From positions 1 to 26,432 of IMG/VR virus record IMGVR_UViG_3300027573_000101: DNA of 26,432 nt. One strand, given 5' to 3'. The notes under the pieces were generated by a model. That model did not search any database and was not told the DNA's origin. It was given only the letters and a program-made list of their open reading frames with translations. Position numbers and translations under genes: made by a program. Positions within the stretch are counted from its first letter, which is position 1; each line of letters opens with the position of its first letter. Below are positions 1 through 8,478 of this stretch, in pieces. Source of the stretch: a virus.

Positions 1-10
1 CAAATACTAC

Positions 11-56
11 AGGAAAAGAAAAACTTAGCCGACCTCATACTGACGAAGGCTAAGTT
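11..56 (-). terminator. Rho-independent terminator ending the late operon
   Basis: Read on the minus strand, AACTTAGCC pairs perfectly with GGCTAAGTT (plus 48-56 and 22-30; 9 bp, 17-nt loop) and is followed by a T-rich run (TTTTTCTTTTCCT, plus 11-23). It lies about 25 bases after the stop of the last gene, so it plausibly ends the whole leftward operon. A weaker hairpin (AGTTTT/AAAACT, 61-80) sits directly at that stop codon. Confidence 0.8.
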
Positions 57-79
57 GATTAGTTTTATAACTGGAAAAC

Positions 80-250
80 TTAGTGGAGTGGAGCCCCAAA
101 CGTCTGCCAGCCTAGCAGCAAAAACAGGATGAACTGCAATAGAGTTCCACCCAATAGATAATGATTTCCTGGTGCTACGGCAAAACCATAATAGAGTCCG
201 CCGACTAACCAGATTAACATAAGTATCCAGAATGCTAAACCAAATCCCAT
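80..250 (-). CDS. Small two-helix membrane protein (56 aa)
   Basis: This 56-residue ORF starts with ATG at 250, six bases after a strong GAGGAG ribosome site that lies inside the end of the upstream gene. The protein is almost entirely hydrophobic: one membrane span at about residues 3-25, a short GNH turn, and a second at about 32-49. It is the last gene before the operon terminator, next to the DNA-ejection genes. Two short helices with little soluble sequence would fit a second holin or antiholin, a small inner-membrane protein or a minor virion membrane component. I do not recognise a family. The coding call rests on the ribosome site, the operon spacing and the coherent membrane profile. 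Confidence 0.75.
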   Translation of the reverse strand: MGFGLAFWILMLIWLVGGLYYGFAVAPGNHYLLGGTLLQFILFLLLGWQTFGAPLH

Positions 251-253
251 AGT

Positions 254-1672
254 CTACTCCTCTTCTCCTGCTTGTGTAAGCCCAAAAATACCGAGTAAAG
301 TTGCTCGTTGTCCAGGAGGCAATCCCTGGATACGCTTAATTCGTTCTATTTTAGATAACCCATTTAACTCTCGAACCAGATTAGTCATATCCCTAGTTAC
401 CTGACTAGTAGCTTTTGCTCTTTTCAAAGCCCTATGAGCAGCAGGACCAGCTATACCTAACGAAGCTCCTATAGCCGCTCCAGGCCCTCCACCTAGTCCC
501 CAGCCTATCGCACCAGCTACACCAGATCCTGAGGTTATTGCAGCAGCCAATCCAGCCAACCCCCCGCCTCTAGTATCAGGAGTTTTCTGAACAATATCAG
601 TTAATTTTTCAGTAGTAGCAGGACCATAGTTCAATGCTGTCTCAGATTTAGGGTCTATTTCTCGAGCAATTCTCTTAGTGGTTTCGATGGGTACATTCGT
701 TCGTATATTGCCCCAGAGACTACCTCCAGTCATCATATCAACAATACCTTCAGTTTCTTTAAATTTTACATTAGCCTGATTAGCCTTATTTAGAGCAGTT
801 GCAGCATCTGGATGAGTTTTAGCTAATGCTTCATCAAAAGCGTCTTTAGCTGCTCCTATCAAACCATCTTCTTTAGGGCCTTTATGATAGTCACCCCTAT
901 CCTGAAGATATTGCCGCATATTGCGAATAGTGGGTAAGTCAGCAGTTTCATTTTCATTTTTAATAACTCTCTGTAGCCCAGGATAGTCACGCTCAATATC
1001 TATTTGTGCATCTCTAGTCATACCTTTACGTTCATCTATAGCATCTTGTACTGCCTTGACAACCGGAGCAATAGGTATCTCTTTATCAGGAAATAGGTCT
1101 ATCTTTCTATTAAGATCATCTTTAAGTACTCGTGCTTCTCTAACAATAGTGGATGGTTTAATTTCAGGAGCAGCTTTCGTAGGTAACTTGCCTTTCACAC
1201 CCATTAGGGAAGCTAAATCAAAGGTTGTACCCGCAGGATCATTAGCAAAAGTAATAGCAGGATTAGCTACTTTATTCACTATCGCCTTACCAGATTCAGC
1301 TGCTGCCTGACCTCGTGGTGACAGAGGCGGGGGAGTGTCGCCCATGAGCCCCCGCATCCCATGACCTGCTGACTCAAGGGCACCAACTCCATAGCCCAAT
1401 ACATCACTGATAGGTCCAAGAGGACCACGTTTATCGGTGATAGTATCATAAGCTCCTTGGAAACCTTTTTTCATCAAGTTATTAAACGATGGAAAAAGGT
1501 TAGATAAAGCCGCTCCACCTGTCTCGCCCCATGTACTATCTTCTGTAATGGGAGTTTGACCAGGATATTCTGGTTCAGCTGTAGATTCAGTAGGAGTTTT
1601 AGCTTTTTCAGCTTCTGCTCTACGCCTACGCGCCGCTGCATTCGCGTTTATAGCGCTCCAACTGTCGGCCAT
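254..1672 (-). CDS. Putative internal virion / DNA-ejection protein (472 aa)
   Basis: A 472-residue protein that I cannot assign to a named family. The N-terminus is short, basic and Ala/Arg-rich (residues 10-22), then low-complexity. The middle (about 170-310) looks helical and charged. A Gly/Ala-rich hydrophobic stretch (about 370-415) has glycine-zipper-like spacing and could insert in a membrane. The C-terminus is basic and helical. Such glycine-rich hydrophobic segments are known in podovirus ejection proteins that cross the cell envelope. Its place as the last large gene, three bases after a transglycosylase-bearing protein, supports an ejected internal virion role by inference. ATG start. 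Confidence 0.6.
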   Translation of the reverse strand: MADSWSAINANAAARRRRAEAEKAKTPTESTAEPEYPGQTPITEDSTWGETGGAALSNLFPSFNNLMKKGFQGAYDTITDKRGPLGPISDVLGYGVGALESAGHGMRGLMGDTPPPLSPRGQAAAESGKAIVNKVANPAITFANDPAGTTFDLASLMGVKGKLPTKAAPEIKPSTIVREARVLKDDLNRKIDLFPDKEIPIAPVVKAVQDAIDERKGMTRDAQIDIERDYPGLQRVIKNENETADLPTIRNMRQYLQDRGDYHKGPKEDGLIGAAKDAFDEALAKTHPDAATALNKANQANVKFKETEGIVDMMTGGSLWGNIRTNVPIETTKRIAREIDPKSETALNYGPATTEKLTDIVQKTPDTRGGGLAGLAAAITSGSGVAGAIGWGLGGGPGAAIGASLGIAGPAAHRALKRAKATSQVTRDMTNLVRELNGLSKIERIKRIQGLPPGQRATLLGIFGLTQAGEEE

Positions 1673-1675
1673 AAT

Positions 1676-3865
1676 TTATTGTCCTCTTATCGCTTTCCAG
1701 TCGTCTGGAGTTAGATAGTCTACATTTTCAGAATCGACACCCTTACTTATAGCTAAACTTCGATCTTCAGAAGATACATTAGAATCTCCTTCAGCAGCAA
1801 TAGCTCCCATATTATCTTTAATAACTCTCTTGATATCATCCGGTATACTCTCTGCGTCTTTACTATCCAAGAAACTACGTTTATTAAGTTCGTCTAGTTT
1901 TTCTTGAGCTTGTGTGAAGGTTAATTTCTTAGCATCATATTGACTAACAATAGATGCTCTTTCTCTATCTACAGCTCTCTTAGCTTCTATTAGTGAAATT
2001 ATGGCTAGATTACCATCTTTTGTATTAAGAATCTTTGGAAGAGCAGCAAGGAGACCCTTATACTCAAGATCAGATTGAGCACCGGTTCCCTGTACATAAT
2101 TCTGCGGAGCCATTCTATAGATAATAGATTTTAGTGTATCCGCTTTATTAGAATAACCTGGTAGATAATCTGCTATAAGAGAATCTAATGACATACCTTG
2201 TGGTACACCATTTTCAAGCAGTTGGCGCATTGTCGCCATATCTGTTTCAGATGAGGCTATTTTACGACCAGTTTCAGCTATCGCAGGGAAGGTTTTACCA
2301 ACAATTTCTTCAGCACGCTTCATATAAATTAAATCTTCAGCTGGAGTCGCTCCAGACTTACCTTTTATCATTTCCATATAGGCGTCATAAGCCTTTGGAT
2401 TAGTATCTTTAGCCCCTGCAAGCCACATAGCAGTTCTAGCTTCAGCAGGTACTTGTTCTTCTGACTCTAGAACTACTGATGCTTCTTTAGTGGGATCACC
2501 TGGATAAAGTTTAACTAGTCGGCCACCAACTGTCATATATTCAGGAGGCTTTGGCCCCGTATCTCCTACTATTTTTCCAGTAGGATCTGTAAGAAGTTTT
2601 CCAGGTTCTGTTGCAGATACTTTAGATTTTTCGAATCCAAATTGAGCAGTAGCCAAATCTTCAGCCTTAATTTTAGCTATTTCAGCATTAAGTTTTTCAG
2701 GACCTCCTGTATTAGCTCTTATAATTCGCTGAGCTTGTGCGTCATCTAAAGTAGGCATATCGAGTTGTTTTCTAAGAGTAACTGTGGCTGCATCGACTTT
2801 CGGTATAGTAGTCCCACCCATAGCTCCAGGCATAGGTACAGGTACTTCTCCTGTTGGAGGTGTACCTTCACCCCCAAACCAAGTCTTCATCTGTCCTGTA
2901 GCCAAATCTTGATTTCTTTTATCTTCTATATACGCTTGACTATTCTCACGTTTAATTCTTTCTTCTTCAGGCAATGCTGCTAATTTTGCTTCTTGCTGCC
3001 TATCATATTCTGCGGCATCGGCAATACGTTTTTTCTCAGCAACATCAGCGGCATTCGCCCACCCAGCTTCAGTAGATTTCTTATCAGTAATAATTTTAAC
3101 TGCATCCCCAATATCTCCACCACCCATAACAGTAGCAAGAACTTCTGGATTGTTTGATTTTAATGCATATTTCAAATTAAGTTCTTTTTGCTTCTTTTCT
3201 AATGCCAGCTTTCTTTGATGTTCTTGATATTTAGGAATCATAGCCATCATGTCAGGATCTACAGGTTGTCCTGTTCCAGCAGCTATCAAACCCGCCCCAA
3301 GACCTTGAAGTCTCATACCAAAAGGAACACCTCCATAATTCATAAAATCCAGAATACCTTTAGGCTTATTTGGATCTTCAGGTTTTTCACCTGTTAATTC
3401 CGCCAAAAGAGCATTAAATTGTTCTTGTTCAATATCTTTAGACGAAGGAGTGGGCATGGGGGATGTATCCGAAGCTGGAGTAATCTGTACGTCAGAAGCG
3501 GGGGAACCTTTGATACCGGTCCAAGGATCTGTGATACCTACTCGTTTAGCGCCGTACCACGGACCCCATCCACCTTCTTTAGCTTTATCTAAGGCAAATG
3601 GAACTTGAGCAAAGGCGGTTTCAGGGTTACTTGGATCTAAACCAGTTTTCTGTTGAAATTCATTACCTAAACCGCCACCCATAAAGAGCTGAAATGGGCC
3701 ATAGGACTCTTCTTGCTTACCATCTTTCATAAAGGTAGATTGCCAAGTCCCCGGCTGTAAGCCCTCAGACTTGGCTACCTTTACCGCAATCTCTGGATCC
3801 ATACCGCGGAGCTTCGCCTGCTCCCGGATATAGGCTTCCATTTTAGCAAGATCATAAGCAGCCAT
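1676..3865 (-). CDS. Internal virion protein with N-terminal lytic transglycosylase-like domain (729 aa)
   Basis: The first ~120 residues resemble a soluble lytic transglycosylase fold. Glu34 in AKSEG is the likely catalytic acid, followed by the SYGPFQL motif (54-60) and GGWGPWYGA (98-106), as in SLT/lysozyme-like domains that cut peptidoglycan glycan strands. The other ~600 residues are charged and mostly helical, with Lys/Glu/Gln-rich stretches and no motif I recognise. In podoviruses this layout (muralytic N-terminus on a long helical body) is typical of ejected core proteins that open the cell wall for DNA entry. The start is ATG at 3865, with AAGG seven bases upstream. It lies between two other putative ejection proteins. 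Confidence 0.75.
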   Translation of the reverse strand: MAAYDLAKMEAYIREQAKLRGMDPEIAVKVAKSEGLQPGTWQSTFMKDGKQEESYGPFQLFMGGGLGNEFQQKTGLDPSNPETAFAQVPFALDKAKEGGWGPWYGAKRVGITDPWTGIKGSPASDVQITPASDTSPMPTPSSKDIEQEQFNALLAELTGEKPEDPNKPKGILDFMNYGGVPFGMRLQGLGAGLIAAGTGQPVDPDMMAMIPKYQEHQRKLALEKKQKELNLKYALKSNNPEVLATVMGGGDIGDAVKIITDKKSTEAGWANAADVAEKKRIADAAEYDRQQEAKLAALPEEERIKRENSQAYIEDKRNQDLATGQMKTWFGGEGTPPTGEVPVPMPGAMGGTTIPKVDAATVTLRKQLDMPTLDDAQAQRIIRANTGGPEKLNAEIAKIKAEDLATAQFGFEKSKVSATEPGKLLTDPTGKIVGDTGPKPPEYMTVGGRLVKLYPGDPTKEASVVLESEEQVPAEARTAMWLAGAKDTNPKAYDAYMEMIKGKSGATPAEDLIYMKRAEEIVGKTFPAIAETGRKIASSETDMATMRQLLENGVPQGMSLDSLIADYLPGYSNKADTLKSIIYRMAPQNYVQGTGAQSDLEYKGLLAALPKILNTKDGNLAIISLIEAKRAVDRERASIVSQYDAKKLTFTQAQEKLDELNKRSFLDSKDAESIPDDIKRVIKDNMGAIAAEGDSNVSSEDRSLAISKGVDSENVDYLTPDDWKAIRGQ

Positions 3866-3874
3866 CTGAGTACC

Positions 3875-4786
3875 TTATGGAGTCGGACCGGGTATCATAG
3901 ATCCAGCGCCTTGCAGAAGTCCACCAGTCGCAGTCATATAGTCTGTAAGACCAGGAGTAGTAGTCCCAGTCTTAGTACCATAGCCTGCTGTATTCTGGAT
4001 GGAAGCAAGATAGTTCTGCAGAGCGTTCTGTGGAGCGCCAGTATAACCACCATACTGTGCTCTAATAGCATCCAATATCATCTGATTTTGGTTCTGTTGC
4101 ATTAGACCAGCAGTAAGTTGGTTCTTTTGCAATGTGTCTCCAAAGCCAAATCCCATATTGGCAAGATCACCAAGATTACTGATACCAAACTTGGTAAGAT
4201 CGCCACCACTACGAGCAAATAGATCAGCAAGAGCTCCTAATCCCTGAGCACCCGTCTGAGACATACCTGCGCGCCTATCAGCATTACCTGTATCTGCAGT
4301 CAATCTATTGCCGATATCTCCCATACCCATAGTCTGAGCATTAAGGAAATTCTTAGAATATAGATCAGCAATAGTATTCTTACGCAAGTTATTGAAATTA
4401 TTATTCATAGCGGCTTTCTGGATATACATCCGATCGCCACCGAAGGCTTTTTGTCCCAGCGCAGCATCATCAACGCCTTGCTGAGATATATCTTCTTGTT
4501 TCCTTAATTCACCCATTGTAGAATCTATAACATTCTGAGTAAATGGGTTCATATAAGGAGACAGATCAGTGCTAGAAAGCTGACCTGCTGTCACATCTGA
4601 GGGGGTCATCCCGCCCATAGCTCCATAGAGCCCAGCAGCTTGACTACCAAGTTGATCAGCAGTTCCTAACGCTCCGGCTGCTGCTCCCGGTAGTGCACCA
4701 GATTGGCCAAGTGCTGTCGTATAGGCACCCTGCACATTCTGAGCTAGAGGTTGACCCGCATAGGGGTTAGTTGCTGGAGCGCCCAT
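3875..4786 (-). CDS. Virion structural / ejection-type protein (303 aa)
   Basis: A 303-residue protein rich in Gly, Ala, Gln and Asn. Its N-terminal half is Ala/Gly-rich, then comes SPYMNPFTQNVID (about residues 75-88) and a helical central part with KAFGGDRMYIQKA. I recall this YMNP-x-QNV motif followed by a FGG-(D/S)-R segment from uncharacterised virion proteins of podoviruses, so the family call is from memory. It is probably an internal or tail-associated virion protein ejected with the DNA. AGGAG lies six bases before the ATG. It sits directly upstream of the transglycosylase-bearing protein in the same transcript. Confidence 0.65.
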   Translation of the reverse strand: MGAPATNPYAGQPLAQNVQGAYTTALGQSGALPGAAAGALGTADQLGSQAAGLYGAMGGMTPSDVTAGQLSSTDLSPYMNPFTQNVIDSTMGELRKQEDISQQGVDDAALGQKAFGGDRMYIQKAAMNNNFNNLRKNTIADLYSKNFLNAQTMGMGDIGNRLTADTGNADRRAGMSQTGAQGLGALADLFARSGGDLTKFGISNLGDLANMGFGFGDTLQKNQLTAGLMQQNQNQMILDAIRAQYGGYTGAPQNALQNYLASIQNTAGYGTKTGTTTPGLTDYMTATGGLLQGAGSMIPGPTP

Positions 4787-4795
4787 TGTATTCTC

Positions 4796-5290
4796 CTAAA
4801 TAGAACGTGTGGTGGGAAGTCCACCTGCTCGGATGGTGTACCCAGATTTATCTCTATCTTTCATAGCTTTCGTACCGCGTACCTTAGTATCCCAAAAACT
4901 GCTCAACTGTCCAGTTTCTGGGTTCATAAACATAGATTTTAGATAAGCTGCCATACCTGGATACATTTGATCCAATTTAGCCAATTCTGCTTCAAGTCCA
5001 GTAATGCTACGAGTTCCTTTAATTCCTGTTACAGGATCTACTTCATAGTTTGGCTGTGAAATTGCGGGGGCAGCCTGACCTGGGGTATTGAATGCTGCAC
5101 TCCAATTATTAGACTGATTCCAAGCATCAACCAACTGATCAGGAGGTGCTGCTGTATCCATACCCGTATAAGGAATATACGGAATTTGATTAACACCAGC
5201 CGCTAACCTCAAAGCATTTTCTCCAGCCGCTGCTGTGACAGGCACTTGCTGGTTATCTTCTTTCTTCTTACCACTCATAGATTTACCCAT
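4796..5290 (-). CDS. Small hypothetical structural protein (164 aa)
   Basis: I start this gene at ATG 5290, not at the longer possibility at 5356. AAGGAG lies seven bases before this ATG, and the start overlaps the upstream stop by eight bases (ATGGGTAA), a spacing used repeatedly in this operon. The 164-residue product has a basic, disordered-looking N-terminus (MGKSMSGKKK), a middle rich in Pro, Asn and aromatic residues, and TGLEAELAKLDQMYPGMAAY towards the C-terminal half. I recognise no domain. The position between a small GNAT-like candidate and the ejection-type proteins suggests a minor virion or virion-assembly role. Confidence 0.6.
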   Translation of the reverse strand: MGKSMSGKKKEDNQQVPVTAAAGENALRLAAGVNQIPYIPYTGMDTAAPPDQLVDAWNQSNNWSAAFNTPGQAAPAISQPNYEVDPVTGIKGTRSITGLEAELAKLDQMYPGMAAYLKSMFMNPETGQLSSFWDTKVRGTKAMKDRDKSGYTIRAGGLPTTRSI

Positions 5291-5669
5291 AGGTAATCTC
5301 CTTTTCCATGTATACAGAGGGCATCTTCCAGCCTTGGCTACGAAGCACCCTCGCAAGCCCCCGCCTTCCGATGAAAGTGAACTTAGAAGCGTTAATTTCT
5401 CGTCCGAAATTCGCTACTGTTTTCTCTAGTTTAAACAGCCCAGCGAAGCTCCCACCAGCTAACATGATATGAAGATGTGTTTCATTAACATTATGAATAA
5501 CATCAATTACGGCAAAGGCATCAGGATTATCAAAGAATAATAGACTAAGAGCCATACAACGATTATACACATCATCCACAGTAGTATAATCGCCTTCCTC
5601 ATGGAGTATCACCGCCATGCAAGGACGCCAACGGTTGAATCTAATAGTTACTATATCTGCTATGTTCAT
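5283..5669 (-). CDS. Small phage protein, possible GNAT-like fold (128 aa)
   Basis: A 128-residue protein with alternating predicted strands and helices. It contains DAFAVIDVIHNVNETHLHIM in the middle and GRRGLARVLRSQGWK near the C-terminus. The helix-rich GRR-xx-A-x-LR-x-QGW ending resembles small acetyltransferase-like proteins in podovirus tail/ejection regions (T7 gp13 occupies a comparable place). That is a guess from pattern and position, not a firm assignment. The start ATG overlaps the upstream stop as ATGA, and its own end overlaps the next start by eight bases, so the three genes are probably translationally coupled. Confidence 0.55.
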   Translation of the reverse strand: MNIADIVTIRFNRWRPCMAVILHEEGDYTTVDDVYNRCMALSLLFFDNPDAFAVIDVIHNVNETHLHIMLAGGSFAGLFKLEKTVANFGREINASKFTFIGRRGLARVLRSQGWKMPSVYMEKEITYG

Positions 5670-6253
5670 ACTCGTGTCCTATCCTTATATGTAGGATTAG
5701 GGGTCATTTGTTCTAACATCATTCTAGAAAATGTTAAGTTAAACGCCACATTTGCAGTCTCTGTGTGTTGAACTCTAACATCTACGATATCATTTGCAGC
5801 TAGTGTAGCAATGAAAGTTCCTTCTGTATTCCATACCTGATCTAATTCTCTTTGCACCGTATTACGTAGAACCTCAGTACCATTCTTGAATACACAAGCG
5901 GCTATGTCTACTTTCTTAACAGCACCACCACCATTATGGAATAGATGAACGTATAGTCTATAAGTGCCTCCATAAACTACTTTAAAAGAGTTAACTGCAC
6001 CAGATACATTAAATGAATGCGGTGAACTATTCGTAATAACTGTATCAAATGGAGCTTTAGTCGGCGTGGCACCAGTTGGAGCATTCCAAGCAGTATTGGT
6101 TCCACTTACCAACATTAGAGGAACACCTGGATATTGAGGTAATTCTGATTTACCCAATGATCCTTCTATTCCACGCCTTGCTAGATCGCGAAACACTTGT
6201 TCTTCATCTTGCCTATACTGGATAGGCGCGCGTGGAAGTACTAACGAAGTCAT
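5666..6253 (-). CDS. Beta-rich virion-associated protein (195 aa)
   Basis: A 195-residue protein. Residues 1-45 are an extended, proline-containing N-terminus that may anchor it to the virion. From about 50 to 180 it looks like a jelly-roll or C1q/TNF-like beta-sandwich, with alternating strands such as YRLYVHLFHNGGG, a NGTEVLRN turn and IVDVRVQHT. Such domains are common in trimeric receptor-binding or decoration proteins. It lies between the putative tail hub and the ejection genes, coupled to both by ATGA overlaps. A role as tail accessory or adhesion protein is inferred from fold and context, since I recognise no specific family. Confidence 0.6.
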   Translation of the reverse strand: MTSLVLPRAPIQYRQDEEQVFRDLARRGIEGSLGKSELPQYPGVPLMLVSGTNTAWNAPTGATPTKAPFDTVITNSSPHSFNVSGAVNSFKVVYGGTYRLYVHLFHNGGGAVKKVDIAACVFKNGTEVLRNTVQRELDQVWNTEGTFIATLAANDIVDVRVQHTETANVAFNLTFSRMMLEQMTPNPTYKDRTRV

Positions 6254-7797
6254 CGTTTTTCTTTCATTCTTACTCTAAGACGTAGTTTACCTAGTTTCCA
6301 AAAATTATCCTTTGTTTGGATAATTTTCATATAGAACTGTCTAGCTCTAAATCTCACAGTTACAAAGCCTTTAGGATTAGTTAGAGCAATAGGGCCTACT
6401 TCTCGCTTTCTAGCATTTGGAGCCTGCTGTAGAGTAAATAGTAATCGAATAGCATCTGGATCACCTTCTTCACCTGGACCTTCAGCACCTACGTCTGGGT
6501 AAATTCTATCTACTTTAGTATTAACATCTCCTTCATTAAACTCAATAGCACCTGTTTCTATAAAAATATCATTCTTTCTACTAACCCCATCCGCTAACAT
6601 GCCTATTTCATGCTCATACATATCAATTCCATTGCAAGCTAATGGGCGAGTTTGCCATACCGGATTCAACCACGCAGTTCTCGGAATACTGCCAATCGCC
6701 CAATAAGGCGTTTCATCATAAGACATAGCTGCATATCGGTTAGGAGTAGAACTTCCTTTTTCAGGATACATCATCCATAGTTCTTGAGCATATTCATTAA
6801 CTCCTAGATGAGTGTTTTCAGGTACAGTCATATCTGAATTTTCAAAAATTTCAGTATGAACAGTGCAGGGAAGTTTTGCAACCGCTCCACCTACATAAGT
6901 CCAGGCATTTGATTGACTAACCCAGATAGCTCCACCTAGAATAGGTGAAATAGCATATTTTCCAACAATACCTCCTTCTTCACTAATTTTACGACGACCG
7001 TAATAGTTAGGAGGACCTACATATTCAATCAAATGCACATCAGCATCAGTTAAAACAAGAATACCACCTTGAACCTTACAAGCTGTGATAATAGCTCCAT
7101 TAGATTTAAGATCAAAACCCCCAGCAGAATTACTTTCAGTAGGAATCCAATCACCAATAAGGCGTCGTGAACACCATTTAACTCGACGAGGATTATTTAA
7201 TCCTCCCATTACCATAAGATGTTCTTCTTCAGTAGCAATAACAAGAGTATTATCAATTGGAGCAACTCCTGGAGCTACAGGAGCAGCAACAGTTGCGGGG
7301 GTGGCTGGATCCCAGGATACCAGACGACCATCCTGCGAATGAACTGCGGTCAATAGTTTACCGAAGTTATCCATGAACCAAGAGCCAGTGATATCCGGTG
7401 GTACAGATACTGCATCTTGACCAAAGAAACCTGAACCAAAGAAATCACGACCAAACCCTAGAAGACTTCCAGGATTTGTACCTAGTCCAGCAGGAGTTAT
7501 ATCATAATTTGTGTAAGTACCCAGAACATTATTATAGGATGCTCCAAAAAGTTTAGTAGAAGATCCGGCTGCAAGCCACGGAGCCTTTAAGTCATCACGC
7601 CAAGAGAACATTCTCTGTATAGCTGTAGTAGCTGCTGAAAATGTAAGTCTCTTAATCCAACCTCCAATAGGGACAGTGATGGTGTTAATCCACCTCACTT
7701 GGTTTCCATTAAACCATTTCATCCCTGTAGCATACCGTGTCGTATTACGGAATATGCCCGGAGGTATATCTAAAAGACTTATATTTTTACCACTCAT
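6250..7797 (-). CDS. Tail hub / tubular or DNA-stabilisation-like protein (515 aa)
   Basis: A 515-residue beta-rich protein. It has repeated short strands with Trp and Gly turns (MKWFNGNQVRW near 26-36, GGWIKRL, WSRDDL-like blade edges) and several repeats of a hydrophobic strand plus aromatic turn, as in a beta-propeller. The start, roughly xxFNGNQVRWxN-x-P-GGW, is like podovirus tail proteins below the adaptor (P22 gp10-type stabilisation proteins, T7 gp12-type nozzle proteins). The C-terminus is basic (MKEKR). Size, composition and gene order fit a tail nozzle or hub. The exact family would need a profile search. The ribosome site is weak (CGGAT). Confidence 0.6.
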   Translation of the reverse strand: MSGKNISLLDIPPGIFRNTTRYATGMKWFNGNQVRWINTITVPIGGWIKRLTFSAATTAIQRMFSWRDDLKAPWLAAGSSTKLFGASYNNVLGTYTNYDITPAGLGTNPGSLLGFGRDFFGSGFFGQDAVSVPPDITGSWFMDNFGKLLTAVHSQDGRLVSWDPATPATVAAPVAPGVAPIDNTLVIATEEEHLMVMGGLNNPRRVKWCSRRLIGDWIPTESNSAGGFDLKSNGAIITACKVQGGILVLTDADVHLIEYVGPPNYYGRRKISEEGGIVGKYAISPILGGAIWVSQSNAWTYVGGAVAKLPCTVHTEIFENSDMTVPENTHLGVNEYAQELWMMYPEKGSSTPNRYAAMSYDETPYWAIGSIPRTAWLNPVWQTRPLACNGIDMYEHEIGMLADGVSRKNDIFIETGAIEFNEGDVNTKVDRIYPDVGAEGPGEEGDPDAIRLLFTLQQAPNARKREVGPIALTNPKGFVTVRFRARQFYMKIIQTKDNFWKLGKLRLRVRMKEKR

Positions 7798-7800
7798 GGT

Positions 7801-8478
7801 TTATCCGTAGATCGCTAGAGCGTTAGCAGTTCTATAGTGAGCAGAAGATGTCCAGTTACTATCAAACCCATAGGTCTGAGCTCCTGGTGGATCGTCGTTG
7901 TTATAGGCTGTAGCATATCCGTGTGAAGGACCAGTATCTTGAGCCTGATGTTCTAAAGTTAAATTCGTTAAACTATATGTAGGAGGATTTGTTCCAGCAT
8001 CATAAATTTGTGAAAAAAGACCTAGTACAAGAGCTTTTCTAGCCAAAGTTAACGCCAAACTAAGTGATGAACCAGAAGAAGCTGATGCTATACTACTATC
8101 AGGCCCTATAGTGCCTCTATCTAAACAAATAGCTCGCATATAACTAGATGACCAGTCATTACCTCCGGTTATAGCCATATTAAGATTAAATGTACCGATA
8201 GGAGGATTTAACATATAGTAGATAGCAGATGAAGGTCTTTGCTGGATAGTTTCTAATGGTGATCCAGCAGTCATTGCCACGCCATTAAAAGTAGGAGTAC
8301 TGAAGGTACTGCCTTGATTCTGCATTCTAAAACTTAATAGAGCTATTAAAAGTTTCGTAGCAGCGGGTAGAGCTACAGATAAATTTCGTGTATTAGCAGG
8401 AGAACTAGACACACTCCCACTAGCCTGCAATATCTGAGGTATTCCGCCTTGCTCTATTATACCAATATTCTGGAGCAT
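7801..8478 (-). CDS. Beta-sandwich tail-associated protein (225 aa)
   Basis: I place the start at ATG 8478, which forms a TAATG overlap with the upstream fibre gene. A longer start at 8505 would overlap it by 28 bases. The 225-residue protein has the pattern TPTFNGVAMT, then YYMLNPPIGTFNLNM (about 87-101), then a Ser-rich stretch and ALVLGLFSQ. I know this order (FNG-xx-(M/L), YxLxPP-x-GT) from beta-sandwich modules in phage tail proteins and bacterial surface proteins of unknown function. A second receptor-contact or fibre-accessory protein is a reasonable inference. No catalytic motif is visible. Confidence 0.65.
   Translation of the reverse strand: MLQNIGIIEQGGIPQILQASGSVSSSPANTRNLSVALPAATKLLIALLSFRMQNQGSTFSTPTFNGVAMTAGSPLETIQQRPSSAIYYMLNPPIGTFNLNMAITGGNDWSSSYMRAICLDRGTIGPDSSIASASSGSSLSLALTLARKALVLGLFSQIYDAGTNPPTYSLTNLTLEHQAQDTGPSHGYATAYNNDDPPGAQTYGFDSNWTSSAHYRTANALAIYG

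Noticed and set aside
5291-5356. Longer start of the gene ending at 4796
   Set aside because: The ATG at 5290 has AAGGAG at ideal spacing and a small overlap. The longer form adds a Cys/Arg-rich stretch that is the shadow of the upstream gene.
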